The notes under the pieces are model-generated. The model was given only the letters and a program-made list of their open reading frames with translations, made no database searches and was not told the origin of the DNA. The translations under genes and the position numbers were made by a program. Shown here in pieces: positions 54,417 through 64,000 of a DNA stretch of 64,000 nt. Position 1 is the first letter of the stretch; every line of letters starts with the position of its first letter. The stretch covers positions 1 through 64,000 of the forward strand of contig JAJDAK010000041.1 in assembly GCA_029261895.1 (NCBI GenBank), written 5' to 3'. The stretch comes from Deltaproteobacteria bacterium (lineage in GTDB: Bacteria > Myxococcota_A > UBA9160 > SZUA-336).

Positions 54417-57400
54417 GTGTTGCAGCGAGGTCGAAGCAGAATAGGCTGGACCAGCCGAGTGGTCATTGTGGCTATTGGGACGGTTGTCTTTGCGGTTCCA
54501 GGTGGATCGGCGGAGCCAACGGGTTTCGATGTTGACGCTTACCTGTCGGGCCAAGATGTTTCAGGCAGCGTTTTCGGTCTCGCCGATGTGAAATCGAGTC
54601 TCGATCTCGGGCGCGACCTTAACAGCCAGGTCGGGGCCCAGCTCCAAGCTACGCTGCGAGAGTTCGTCTCTGCCTTTCGTGCAGCCATTGCGAGCGACGC
54701 CGAGATCGAGGCCGTCGCAGCCCTTGACCTGCAGTATCAAAAGCTGAAAGCGCTTCACCTATTGCACCTCGCCAATATGCGTGGTCTCGAAGATCGCGGC
54801 GTGGAGCTGGACCTGAAGCCCCGGTATCAATCCCTGATTGAGAGCCAGCGTGCCTCCTATGAATCCCGAACAGCACTCCTCTTTAGTTCGCTCGACGGTT
54901 TCTATTACGAACAAGTGAGTGACCCGAATTCGGCGTCGGAAGAGGCTTTCTTCGAAAGGTTTCTTTCCTACCTCTCTGGTTATGCTGATTTGGGCGCCGC
55001 GATCCTAGCGATCGAATTTTGGCTCGGGCCGCTTGAGCCGCCCCGAACGCCAACCCTGCGAAATTCGACGCTGCCCTACGGTCCGCTCGACGGTTTTGTG
55101 CCTGGAGTTCACCGAGCCGAACCACCGATTACACCCAGCTACGAACTGAGCGGAATTATCGAGGATGCCGAGGACCTGAGTGCCTCCGCTACAGCACCTT
55201 TCTCGGATCCGCTTCGGCTCAAGGCGGAGGAGCTCGAATACGACCCCATCAAGGTCTTTAACTTCGTCAAGAACGAGATCCGAACCGAGTTTTACGCAGG
55301 TGCAGCTAAAGGTGGGGAGATGACACTGCTCTCCGGTTCGGGGAACGACGTAGACCAAGCCTCGCTGCTCGTTGCCTTGATGCGGCTCAGTGGCATACCG
55401 GCCCGCTTCGTAACCGGGGTGGTCGAACTCCCGATCGAGTACCTGCTAAACGCACTCTCTACCGATTCAGAACCCGAAGCACTTCGAGCGATGCGGCTTA
55501 GCGGCATACCACACGAACCCGTGATTCAGGGTGGCAAAGTCGTCGCGGTTCTAATGGAACGCAGTTGGGTGACCGCCAAGCTTCCGTACTCGAATTACCG
55601 GGGCACGATCGTTGATGCTTCGGGCGCGATCTGGCTGCCCCTGGATGCATCATTCAAAACGCTCGATCCGGGAGCGTCGCGTGCGGTATTAGAAGAGATG
55701 GGTGTCGATGCGTTGCAGCGCGTCGCGAACTACATGACCGTTGACCACGAAGAGACGTTACGCGATCAGCTCTTGGTAGAAGTTGCCGAGCACCTAGAGC
55801 AAACCACCCCCGAGCTTGAACTCGAAGACTTACTCGCTCCCGCAGCTATTCAAATAGGTGACACGGGATACCTCCCCACCACGCTCCCGTACATCGTGGA
55901 GCAAGTTAACAGCGAGTCGGCTGCGCTCCCAGACGAACTCTTTCAGGAGATCCGCTTCCAAATCCATAGTGGAGAGAGCGCGAGTTCTCCGGTGGTTCTC
56001 GATGAAACTTTCGCGGTGAGCGATCTGTACAATCGGCGCGTCACTATTTCTTATATCCCGGCTACGATCGATGACCACGAAGTCGTCCGCAGTTTCGGTG
56101 GCCTCACAAACACACCCGCGTATCTGATTCAGGTCCGCCCGCAAATTAAGATCGGGGGCCAAGCGGCTGCCACTGCGGGTGAACCGATGCAACTCGGTGA
56201 ACATCATCGACTCGTCGCCACGCTTTTCTCACTCGCTAGCGAAGAAAGCGTCGACAAGACCCTGGTGTCCGGCTCCTACCACGCGCTAGCACTCAGCATG
56301 GGCGATACCGTTCCAGGGCTTGATAGCGAAGACGATCCCACCGACGAAGAGTTTACGGCTGCGCGCATTCTGAGCCAAGCCGCGCTGCGTTACCACGCTG
56401 CCTGGGACGAAGCCGAAAACGACCTCGCCGCGATGGCGGGCGTCTCGCTGGTACGACCGCTGCCCGCGATCACGTTCGCGAGTAACCGCGTCAACATCGA
56501 CTTCGTACTCGACCAGCCGCAGCAGCTGATCTGGCGCGCGGTGGAACTCGATGCCACGAGTAGGCGCGTAGAAGCGGTGGCGACCTTCGGTGGAAGTTAT
56601 CCCGTGTCGAGTTGGCGCCGCCTCTCTGCACTCGAAGGTTCGATCCTGGAGCATCATCTGTTTGAAGAGGACTTCCAGGTTGCAAGTGTGTCGGCTGACA
56701 AAGTGATCGCACTGGCGACTGAAGCTGGAATTGAGATTCTCACTATTGATGAGGGCAACGCAGCGACCGAAATTCCGCGGCTCAGCCATCCGACCGAGAT
56801 TGCGGACCAAGTTGCTTTGCTCGTACAGCAGGGCCTAACCGTTACCATTCCACTTTCACCGGTTGGCTTCTTGCAGTGGAGTGGCTCGGCATGGTTCGCG
56901 GATGATGATGGGACCGGCGCAGCCGGCTACTTCCTTTCGGGCGATCTCGCCGGTGGCATCACCGCAACTGCCGTCGGACTGGATGCAAAGGTCGTCGCCG
57001 CACTATCCGAGCCCTATTCCCCCGAAGCCAATGAAGACGCATCCTCTCCGGCTCAAATTTACGTGATCGGAAGTTCTGACGGTCAAAGCTGTGTAATGGG
57101 CGAGCAAGCAGACAATCCGCTTACCGTGCTTGTTGTAGATCGATTGGGGCGCCCGGTGTCGGGCGCGAACGTTCAATTCTTGATCCAAACCGGAAATGGC
57201 ACGTTCGGACTTACGGGCCAAGAGACGATCCAAACGACCAGCTCTAGTGGAACCGCGTCCGCGGTTCTTACTTGTGGTACCAACGCGACGGTATATCCGA
57301 TCGCAATCAAACAGAATCTGGGCGACGAGTTTAGTACTTTAGCTCTCTTGCAACTTGTGGATGTTGCGGTCGAGCGTCGCGAGCTCGACGGGAGTACTGG

Positions 57401-60400
57401 CTTGCTCTTTCTTTCTGCGCCGATTGAGGTCATTGGACTGCCGGGCGAGGTTGATACCTTGAAAGTCGGCAAGACATCCGTGCTTGGAACTCCTGCGGCC
57501 AGGGTTACCGCGCGCGTAGAGGACGAACATGGTAACAACGTTGCCAATGTCGAGATCGAGATCAAGTTCGACCGCGCCGAAGCGAAGCCGGGCGTCAGTG
57601 GAAGCCTAGGCGATGCCCGGGTGCTTGTTGACGGAGAACGAAAACTTTCAGCCACAGATACGACCGAGCAAGGCGTCGGAGCGAGATTTGTCATTCTGCC
57701 CGGAGAATTTGGTGGAGGTACTACGTATTTCTTCAAAATTTTAGGTGGTGGGAAGCAAGAGGAAGTCGAAATAGGCGGTCTCGACTTCGGGCGTGACCTA
57801 ACACTTGTTGTGGCTCCTGAATTTCGAGAAGCCGACCGTGCGGTTGGATTGAATACGGAGTATCCCGAGAAACTTCACGTGAAAGTTGTGGGTTATTCCG
57901 GCGACTTTAGGGTCAGATCAGCTGACTGTGAGGAATCTCCGTGCCCCCTATTTATCGAGGAACTTCTAACTAACAAGGAGGAAACGGCCAATTTAGATAC
58001 CACGAATTTCACAGCGGAAGACAACGGATCCGTCATCGCCATCGAAGAACTTCCCCGTGATTCAGGAGATCCCCAGTGGAACGTCTCGGTCAAAGGCGGT
58101 TCCGTGTCGGAGTTCATGGACGTCATGATTAAGGCGACGCAGGAATTCGAAGCCGTGCTAATCAAGAAGGCAGGTGATCAGGATGTGGTCGTCACCGAAA
58201 CTAGAACAGCAAAGCTTGACAAACCCTTTGAACGAATTGCCGTGCTGGATTCCCAGATCACACTGATTAAGCCAATACCTATTCCGGTTAATGCGGTTGG
58301 CGGCAAGCTCGTCACCCAGGAACCCTTTGAAGCCTCATACCTGCGTACGCCGGTCGGGTACGATTCCATTACGCATACAGTGGAGCTTCTCGAAGGCGGC
58401 GTACCGATCATGGGCATACGCCCGGACAATAATTTCGGTGTTGGTGTCGTATATTTTCCGCGCGGCATTGAGGTCAAACCCGGCCGTACGTATGAACTCC
58501 GTTACGTGTCGAGGCGCGGCTCACCGAACGAAGTCATTGGAGAACCCGTACCGCTCCCGATCTCCCAGAAGGTTCTGCGCGACTTTCAACGGCGCGTGAA
58601 GGGTCGCGTCGATGTGGATGTTCTCAACAACCAAAGTTGCGAAGGCCCATTCACCATGCGCTTCTTCTTGAATGAAGAAGCAGAGATGAATTTGTCGACC
58701 AGCGCGTTCGGAGGTGCATCGACCAACGTGATCAATGGTCAAGTGTTTCCCGCCGGACCGCATACAGTGGCCCTTGACTATGACGACTTCGGCGAAGGCG
58801 TGTTTGACTTCACGCTCACCGCCAGGTCCACGGCGACCGGTTTCGAGGATGGAGGCGTTGGGCAGATCGAAGTCATCGCTCAGCGAAGAGATAATCCACC
58901 GGTGGGCCATGCCTACGAAACAGATATCGATCTCTTCGACGGCAGTCTCAATCTGGCGCGGACGGATTTCTCCCTGTCGGGCCGCGGCCCTCCACTGGAG
59001 CTGATTCGTAGCTACAAGAGTTCAAGTTCAGGTCGCAGTCTGGTGGGAGGCGGCTGGTCGCATAACTTCGACGCGAGTTTGGTTGAAACGCTGTGCGGGA
59101 GCGTTGTTGCGAAGGGCATTCCGTTCTTCCCAAGTGGCGAAGGGTTCGCACCGGGGGTCGGCCACCATTCAACGCTGGAAAAAACCGAAGGTGGGTACGA
59201 CCTCTATACAAAGGACGGTACCCGCTTCCGCTTTAGAGAGTTTTCCTTCGACACATCGACACAGCATCTGCTCGAGTTCATCCAAGATACGAACGGGAAT
59301 GTCTTTTCCCTTGGCTATAACCCACCCGTTCAGGAGGACGCCGAACTTGCAGTTGTGACCGACTCTTCAGGTCGGAGTCTCAACTTTTCGTATCGATGGA
59401 ATCGTGGCCGCCGCGTGCTAGATCGTATCGAAGGTCCCGATAATTTCCGTGCCACCTATACCTATGACACCAGGGACCGACTCTCTCGAGTGGATTGGGG
59501 AAGAGGGACGGAAACTAAGACCGAGAGCTACGAGTACGTGATTCCAGCCCCGGATATCGTCGCGGACCCGAACGCCTGTGATCCCGATGACGTCTCCTGC
59601 TCGACGCTCGGCGTTCCAAACTACGTCTCGGATGCAGAGTGGGACAAACGTCACGCCATCAAGGCGGTAAACGATGCCGGCGGAAACCGCACCGAGTACA
59701 CCTACGAAACCCAATCGATCTTTGCCGACCACAGCCTCGATGGCGGGACGGTTCAGAACCTATTCGTCACCGAGGTCCGGCATCCGGAACTTGGGACAAC
59801 GCAGTTCGACTACAGTGAGCGCGTGTCTCGAACGGGAGAGTTGCAGACGACGGTTACGGATCGGAGGCAAAAAGTTACAACCCATACACTGAATCAGTAT
59901 GGGTCCCCGTTGGAGATCGCCCATCCGGCCGGAGTTAGAACACTGGAGTGGTCGGCAAGCGATATCGTCATCGAAAGTGACGCGGACGAAAATCTCGTTC
60001 TCAAGACGCTCGGCTACGATGCAGCAGGGAATGTGACTCTAGAGCAGATAGCGGATAACCCAAGTGTCCTGAGAACCTACACGCAGCTTCGAAATGGCAC
60101 GATCAAGAACCGGCTCGAGACGCAGGTTGGCCGAAATTTGCATACGACCTCCTTCAGCTACGACCAAGCCGGGAACCTTGATCGCATCGACTACCCGGAT
60201 GGTACGAATGAGCAGCATGTTTATGCGCCGAACGGGGATCGTCTTCGAACTCGCGACCGGAATGGAAATTGGACGCACTTTGCGTACGATGAGTTTGGCA
60301 ATCTCGAGCTGGTCACCGACTCGCTCGGAAACGTTACAAGAAACGAATGGAATATTCGCGGTCGGAAGCTGGCTACGACGGATGCACGAGGGAACACTAC

Positions 60401-63400
60401 CCGATTTGCATACGATGAGTTCGACCGCCTGACCAGCATCATCGACCCATTGGGAGGGACACGCAGTTTTGGCTATGACCTAAACGACAATCAGATTTCG
60501 GAGACCGATGAAGAAGGTCGGTTAACCACTCGGGAGTACGACGATGAGAATCGCATCATAAAGATCATCGGCCCAACCCTGGATGAAAGGACGTTTGCGT
60601 ACGATGACTCCGGTAATCTTGAAACCGAGACGGATTGGCGTGGAAATGCAACCGTGCACGAGTATGATGACGCAGGTCGTCGAACGAAGCTCACCGAGCC
60701 GGAAGGTCGGATTACTCAGTACGCATATGATCCAGCTGGAAATCTGACACAAGAGACTCGCCAACTCGGCCGAGTTGTTAAGCACAAGTACGACGACCAG
60801 AATCGTCGAATTGAGACCGAAGACGGTTTTGAAGCGAAGCGTACGTTCGAGTATGACGACGAAGGGAATCTCATTCTAGAGGTTGATGAACTCGGTCGAG
60901 AAGTTCGGTTCGAATATGACGAGGTGAATCGACTCCGTTTTCAGCGTGAGCCGCTTGGGAAGACGACGGAATTTCGATACGACGGGAACAGCAACCTTAT
61001 TGAAGTTATCGATGGTAACGGGAACTCAACACGCAAGGAATACGATTCCTTGAACCGTGTGATTGCTGAGACAGATGCGGAGGGCAATAGGAGTTTATTC
61101 GAGTACGATGCTGTCGGAAATCCTGTTCGCGAAGTCGACCCAAGGGGCGCGGTGACACGTCACGAGTATGATGAGTTAAACCGGCGGATCAAAACGATTG
61201 ATGCTGAAGACAGCGTGTTCGACTTTCAGTTTGATGGCGTGGGAAATCTTGTTGAGGAGCGTTGGCCAAACGGAAATACGATTACCAGTGAATACGACGA
61301 TCTCGATAGATTGTTGAAAAACGAGGATGTCCTTGGCCGTCTATTCACGAATGAATACGATGAGAACGGCAATCTCACCAAGCGCATCGACGCCCGAGGA
61401 TTTGAGACCGCCGCAATCTATGACAACCTTAACCAGCTGGTTGAGGAGCGTAAGCCCGAGGGGCGCACAACTTTCACCGAGTACGATCTTCTTGGAAACG
61501 TGCTCAAAACGATTGACGGTAAGCAAAACGAGATTCGGTTCGAGTTCGATCTGCTGGATCGCGTCGCCAAGGAGTTTGATCCACTAGGGAACTTCACTGA
61601 GTATTCCTATGACGCTGTAGGAAATCTGCTTGGTATCACAGACCGCAGAGAAAATGAGACGACGCATGTATACGATGACCTTAATCGACTCATAGAAATT
61701 CGCGATCCCAATGGGAACTTAAGGACTCGTGAGTTCGATCGCGTCGGAAATCTGATTCTCGAGATTGATGAGAACGGGTTCAAGACAGAGAGTGGCTACG
61801 ATAAGAACTACCGTGTGGAGTCGATCACGAGGGCAGATCTTCAGATTGTGTTCAACGAATATGATGAATCAGGGAATCTCCTTTTCGTCACCGATGCACA
61901 GGGGAATGTAGTCGGAAAAGAATATGATTTACTGAATCGGCTCATCCAAGAGAACGGAGAATTGAGCTCTATTCGGCAGTTCACATACGACAGTATGGGG
62001 AATCGAACGACCCAGCGAGATCCGGAAGGCCGCTACACCGTATGGACCTTTGACGAGCGGAGTCAGAGGCTTTCGGAAACGACTAACGGGACATCTCCCA
62101 GCAACGGCACAGAGACGACTCGGTTTGGATACGATGCAAGCGGCAACCGAAACTCCGTGGAGAGGCCGCGGCAATTCGTGAGTACGTCTGAGTTCGACGG
62201 AGCGGGTAGACTTGTTGCCATAATCGATCCCAATGGCGGGCGCACTGAATACGGTTACGACTTCAACGACAATCGTACGAGTCAGATAAATTCGCGCGGT
62301 CACACAACGCTTTTTCGATTTGATGTGCTCGATCGCATGACCGCGATCGAATTTCCAGATGGAGCGATTCACGGCTTTACGGCGTACGACGACAATGGAA
62401 ACCTGACACAGGAGACCAAACCAAACGGAGTCGTTGTTGACTACGTTTATGACTTTCTGGATCGTGAAACCCTTCGACAATTTTCTCTGCCTGCGGTTCC
62501 GGTTGGCGACGACATTCAGGAAATTGAGACACGCTATGATGCTGGGGGCAACGTTGTACAGGTGGTCGAGAGATATCACGGGGGAGGTCTTAGTGATCGA
62601 GTCAGCACATTTGTATATGACTCACTTGATCGACTTGTAGAGGTAGTTGATGGGTTCGGGAAGCAGATTCGCTACGGCTACGATGCAAACGGCAACCGAA
62701 TTCAGCTTATAGACCCCGATGGGAAAGTTACGCAGTATCAATACGATGCACTGAATCGTGTGGCCGCGGTAACGAACGCGGCCGGAGTAACGACTTACAG
62801 TTACGATCGATCCAGCCGGCCGACTGAGATTCTGTACCCGAACAACACACGGGTGTCGCGGTTCTACGATGACGCTGGACGAGTGAGTGTAATCGGGAAT
62901 AGTTTGAACGGATCTCAGGTCTCTCGCTTTGAGTATACGTATGACGAGAATGGAAACCGCTCGATGCAGGTGGAGTCGAACGGCGGACCTGCAGAAACGA
63001 CGATTTATAACTACGACTCGCTGGATCGCCTTGTGCAAGTTGAGTATCCGGATGTTCCAGCCGGATTGGGTACTACGGTCGAGTATGGTTATGACGCTGC
63101 GTATAACCGCGTAAGTGAGAACGTTGTCAACTCTACAACGCTGGCGGTTCTCGAGGACCGCGCCTATACCTACAATGCTCGGAATGAGCTTTCGTCCATT
63201 GCGGATCTGAGTGATCCGAATCTTAATGTGTCGTATTCGTACGACGAGAATGGGAATCAAGTTCAGAAGACCCAGGCCGGATTGCTATCGAACTATATTT
63301 TCGACGCCAGGGATAGGCTGCGGCGAGTTACGATAGGCGGCTCAACAGTTGGTGAGTTCCTTTATGACCATCGTGGTCGCCGGATAGAGAAAGTTGGCGA

Positions 63401-64000
63401 TCGCGGCGTCGAGAGATACAGCTACGACGATACGAAAGTTCTCACGCAGTTTGACGCGGCGGGTCAGACTATTGCTAAATTTGACTATGGAGCAACGAGC
63501 CTATTAAGTCTGGATCACGAATCCGAAGGACTGGCATTCTATCTGACCGACGTTCTCGGGAGTGTGGTGGGGCTGACGACGATCTCTGGCACGGTTCAGG
63601 CCCGATATCAATACGATGCATTTGGCAATCCGCGGGGGCAGTCGGGGATGTCCTGGAACCGATTCGGTTTTACCGGGCATGAAGGCGATGACGAAACCGG
63701 GCTCATCTATGCCAAAGCTCGGTACTACGACGCCGATGTAGGGCGCTTCGTAAGCCAGGATCCTCTACTCGGTGATGTCTCTAATCCGCCTAGTCTCCAT
63801 CGGTATTCGTATGCATACGCGAATCCGACTGTCTTTGTCGACCGAGATGGGCGGTGTGCCGAACCAGTGTCATTCCTTCTCTGTGTAGCATTTCTTGGAG
63901 CAGAGATAGCTTTCTTCGGAGATCTCGCTGTTCAGGAAGTTCAGGCGCAGAACCCCAGTGTAACTGGGTTCTTCAGCGAAGACTTTGATGGGAAGAGAAG
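54417..64000 (+). CDS. Giant RHS/YD-repeat protein, 3'-truncated by window edge
   Basis: At least 3194 residues, open at the right edge. Start GTG 54417 is uncertain (GTG 54399 and TTG 54420 are in frame); it gives a signal peptide with Arg-rich start and VVIVAIGTVVFAV, ending GSAEP. Residues about 280-340 are a transglutaminase-like domain, GNDVDQASLLVALMRLSGIPARF, where the usual Cys is Asp, as in many RHS proteins. An Ig/Big_1-like domain is at about 890-970 (VVDRLGRPVSGANVQFLI). From about 1514 comes the DUF6531-like lead-in (DGSLNLARTDFSLSGRG). Then some 40 YD repeats of type EYDxxGNLxxxxD run to about 3030. The RHS core is FYLTDVLGSVVGLT ... FTGHEGDDETGLIYAKARYY ... GRFVSQDP, ending VDRDGR, after which only about 50 residues of the variable C-terminal domain are visible. 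Probably a secreted toxin-encapsulating or surface shell protein. Confidence 0.9.
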   Translation, partial: MLQRGRSRIGWTSRVVIVAIGTVVFAVPGGSAEPTGFDVDAYLSGQDVSGSVFGLADVKSSLDLGRDLNSQVGAQLQATLREFVSAFRAAIASDAEIEAVAALDLQYQKLKALHLLHLANMRGLEDRGVELDLKPRYQSLIESQRASYESRTALLFSSLDGFYYEQVSDPNSASEEAFFERFLSYLSGYADLGAAILAIEFWLGPLEPPRTPTLRNSTLPYGPLDGFVPGVHRAEPPITPSYELSGIIEDAEDLSASATAPFSDPLRLKAEELEYDPIKVFNFVKNEIRTEFYAGAAKGGEMTLLSGSGNDVDQASLLVALMRLSGIPARFVTGVVELPIEYLLNALSTDSEPEALRAMRLSGIPHEPVIQGGKVVAVLMERSWVTAKLPYSNYRGTIVDASGAIWLPLDASFKTLDPGASRAVLEEMGVDALQRVANYMTVDHEETLRDQLLVEVAEHLEQTTPELELEDLLAPAAIQIGDTGYLPTTLPYIVEQVNSESAALPDELFQEIRFQIHSGESASSPVVLDETFAVSDLYNRRVTISYIPATIDDHEVVRSFGGLTNTPAYLIQVRPQIKIGGQAAATAGEPMQLGEHHRLVATLFSLASEESVDKTLVSGSYHALALSMGDTVPGLDSEDDPTDEEFTAARILSQAALRYHAAWDEAENDLAAMAGVSLVRPLPAITFASNRVNIDFVLDQPQQLIWRAVELDATSRRVEAVATFGGSYPVSSWRRLSALEGSILEHHLFEEDFQVASVSADKVIALATEAGIEILTIDEGNAATEIPRLSHPTEIADQVALLVQQGLTVTIPLSPVGFLQWSGSAWFADDDGTGAAGYFLSGDLAGGITATAVGLDAKVVAALSEPYSPEANEDASSPAQIYVIGSSDGQSCVMGEQADNPLTVLVVDRLGRPVSGANVQFLIQTGNGTFGLTGQETIQTTSSSGTASAVLTCGTNATVYPIAIKQNLGDEFSTLALLQLVDVAVERRELDGSTGLLFLSAPIEVIGLPGEVDTLKVGKTSVLGTPAARVTARVEDEHGNNVANVEIEIKFDRAEAKPGVSGSLGDARVLVDGERKLSATDTTEQGVGARFVILPGEFGGGTTYFFKILGGGKQEEVEIGGLDFGRDLTLVVAPEFREADRAVGLNTEYPEKLHVKVVGYSGDFRVRSADCEESPCPLFIEELLTNKEETANLDTTNFTAEDNGSVIAIEELPRDSGDPQWNVSVKGGSVSEFMDVMIKATQEFEAVLIKKAGDQDVVVTETRTAKLDKPFERIAVLDSQITLIKPIPIPVNAVGGKLVTQEPFEASYLRTPVGYDSITHTVELLEGGVPIMGIRPDNNFGVGVVYFPRGIEVKPGRTYELRYVSRRGSPNEVIGEPVPLPISQKVLRDFQRRVKGRVDVDVLNNQSCEGPFTMRFFLNEEAEMNLSTSAFGGASTNVINGQVFPAGPHTVALDYDDFGEGVFDFTLTARSTATGFEDGGVGQIEVIAQRRDNPPVGHAYETDIDLFDGSLNLARTDFSLSGRGPPLELIRSYKSSSSGRSLVGGGWSHNFDASLVETLCGSVVAKGIPFFPSGEGFAPGVGHHSTLEKTEGGYDLYTKDGTRFRFREFSFDTSTQHLLEFIQDTNGNVFSLGYNPPVQEDAELAVVTDSSGRSLNFSYRWNRGRRVLDRIEGPDNFRATYTYDTRDRLSRVDWGRGTETKTESYEYVIPAPDIVADPNACDPDDVSCSTLGVPNYVSDAEWDKRHAIKAVNDAGGNRTEYTYETQSIFADHSLDGGTVQNLFVTEVRHPELGTTQFDYSERVSRTGELQTTVTDRRQKVTTHTLNQYGSPLEIAHPAGVRTLEWSASDIVIESDADENLVLKTLGYDAAGNVTLEQIADNPSVLRTYTQLRNGTIKNRLETQVGRNLHTTSFSYDQAGNLDRIDYPDGTNEQHVYAPNGDRLRTRDRNGNWTHFAYDEFGNLELVTDSLGNVTRNEWNIRGRKLATTDARGNTTRFAYDEFDRLTSIIDPLGGTRSFGYDLNDNQISETDEEGRLTTREYDDENRIIKIIGPTLDERTFAYDDSGNLETETDWRGNATVHEYDDAGRRTKLTEPEGRITQYAYDPAGNLTQETRQLGRVVKHKYDDQNRRIETEDGFEAKRTFEYDDEGNLILEVDELGREVRFEYDEVNRLRFQREPLGKTTEFRYDGNSNLIEVIDGNGNSTRKEYDSLNRVIAETDAEGNRSLFEYDAVGNPVREVDPRGAVTRHEYDELNRRIKTIDAEDSVFDFQFDGVGNLVEERWPNGNTITSEYDDLDRLLKNEDVLGRLFTNEYDENGNLTKRIDARGFETAAIYDNLNQLVEERKPEGRTTFTEYDLLGNVLKTIDGKQNEIRFEFDLLDRVAKEFDPLGNFTEYSYDAVGNLLGITDRRENETTHVYDDLNRLIEIRDPNGNLRTREFDRVGNLILEIDENGFKTESGYDKNYRVESITRADLQIVFNEYDESGNLLFVTDAQGNVVGKEYDLLNRLIQENGELSSIRQFTYDSMGNRTTQRDPEGRYTVWTFDERSQRLSETTNGTSPSNGTETTRFGYDASGNRNSVERPRQFVSTSEFDGAGRLVAIIDPNGGRTEYGYDFNDNRTSQINSRGHTTLFRFDVLDRMTAIEFPDGAIHGFTAYDDNGNLTQETKPNGVVVDYVYDFLDRETLRQFSLPAVPVGDDIQEIETRYDAGGNVVQVVERYHGGGLSDRVSTFVYDSLDRLVEVVDGFGKQIRYGYDANGNRIQLIDPDGKVTQYQYDALNRVAAVTNAAGVTTYSYDRSSRPTEILYPNNTRVSRFYDDAGRVSVIGNSLNGSQVSRFEYTYDENGNRSMQVESNGGPAETTIYNYDSLDRLVQVEYPDVPAGLGTTVEYGYDAAYNRVSENVVNSTTLAVLEDRAYTYNARNELSSIADLSDPNLNVSYSYDENGNQVQKTQAGLLSNYIFDARDRLRRVTIGGSTVGEFLYDHRGRRIEKVGDRGVERYSYDDTKVLTQFDAAGQTIAKFDYGATSLLSLDHESEGLAFYLTDVLGSVVGLTTISGTVQARYQYDAFGNPRGQSGMSWNRFGFTGHEGDDETGLIYAKARYYDADVGRFVSQDPLLGDVSNPPSLHRYSYAYANPTVFVDRDGRCAEPVSFLLCVAFLGAEIAFFGDLAVQEVQAQNPSVTGFFSEDFDGKR

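Overview
The window looks like an accessory region of a Gram-negative bacterium with moderately high G+C. It carries many Sec-secreted proteins of several hundred to several thousand residues, MopE-type CDGxDNDCDG repeats, Cys-rich repeats, bacterial Ig-like domains, a choice-of-anchor B protein and several RHS proteins. That mixture is typical of Deltaproteobacteria-like lineages such as Myxococcota or Desulfobacterota, but there is no rRNA or other marker gene, so the assignment is an inference. Starts are often GTG or TTG.

Layout. 0-2.5 kb: end of a two-component pair (receiver fragment plus a histidine kinase with a CxxCH sensor). 2.6-6.9 kb: a subtilisin-like protease and a di-heme cytochrome c peroxidase separated by 3 nt. 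7-20 kb: four small secreted RHS-core proteins among decayed genes (SGNH hydrolase, bPH protein), a CoA transferase, a Cys-rich LamG-like protein and a sterol-methyltransferase-like enzyme. 20-32 kb: mostly reverse-strand secreted proteins, plus a nucleotidyltransferase and a glycosyltransferase. 33-34 kb: a fifth small RHS-core protein and an IS3 remnant. 34.8-52.2 kb: a probable four-gene operon encoding a MopE/Ig protein, two secreted proteins carrying three copies of an unrecognised domain, and a giant protein of about 3,554 residues with 23 tandem Ig-like domains. 52.3-53.9 kb: a Fic protein, an IS3 remnant and one copy of a dispersed repeat. 54.4 kb to the right edge: a giant canonical RHS/YD-repeat protein that leaves the window just after its core.

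Most notable system: five separate genes (7052, 9543, 13424, 18873 and 33155) encode the same architecture, a signal peptide followed by one RHS core module of about 100 residues (YRFYHPDPxGS ... HLFTGQExDxES ... YDPFxGxFLSxDP ... DPxG) and then a different C-terminal domain. These domains include a HELGH metallopeptidase-like domain, a papain-like/glutamine-deamidase-like domain and JAMM-like HxHP domains. None has YD repeats, a PAAR/VgrG neighbour or an obvious immunity gene. Four of the five have a -10-like hexamer about 7-14 nt before the start codon, suggesting leaderless or nearly leaderless mRNAs, and two share a palindromic operator-like site. They look like dispersed, self-contained polymorphic-toxin-like cassettes. 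A second candidate novelty is the triplicated two-cysteine domain beside the giant adhesin. No CRISPR array, rRNA or intact tRNA was seen.
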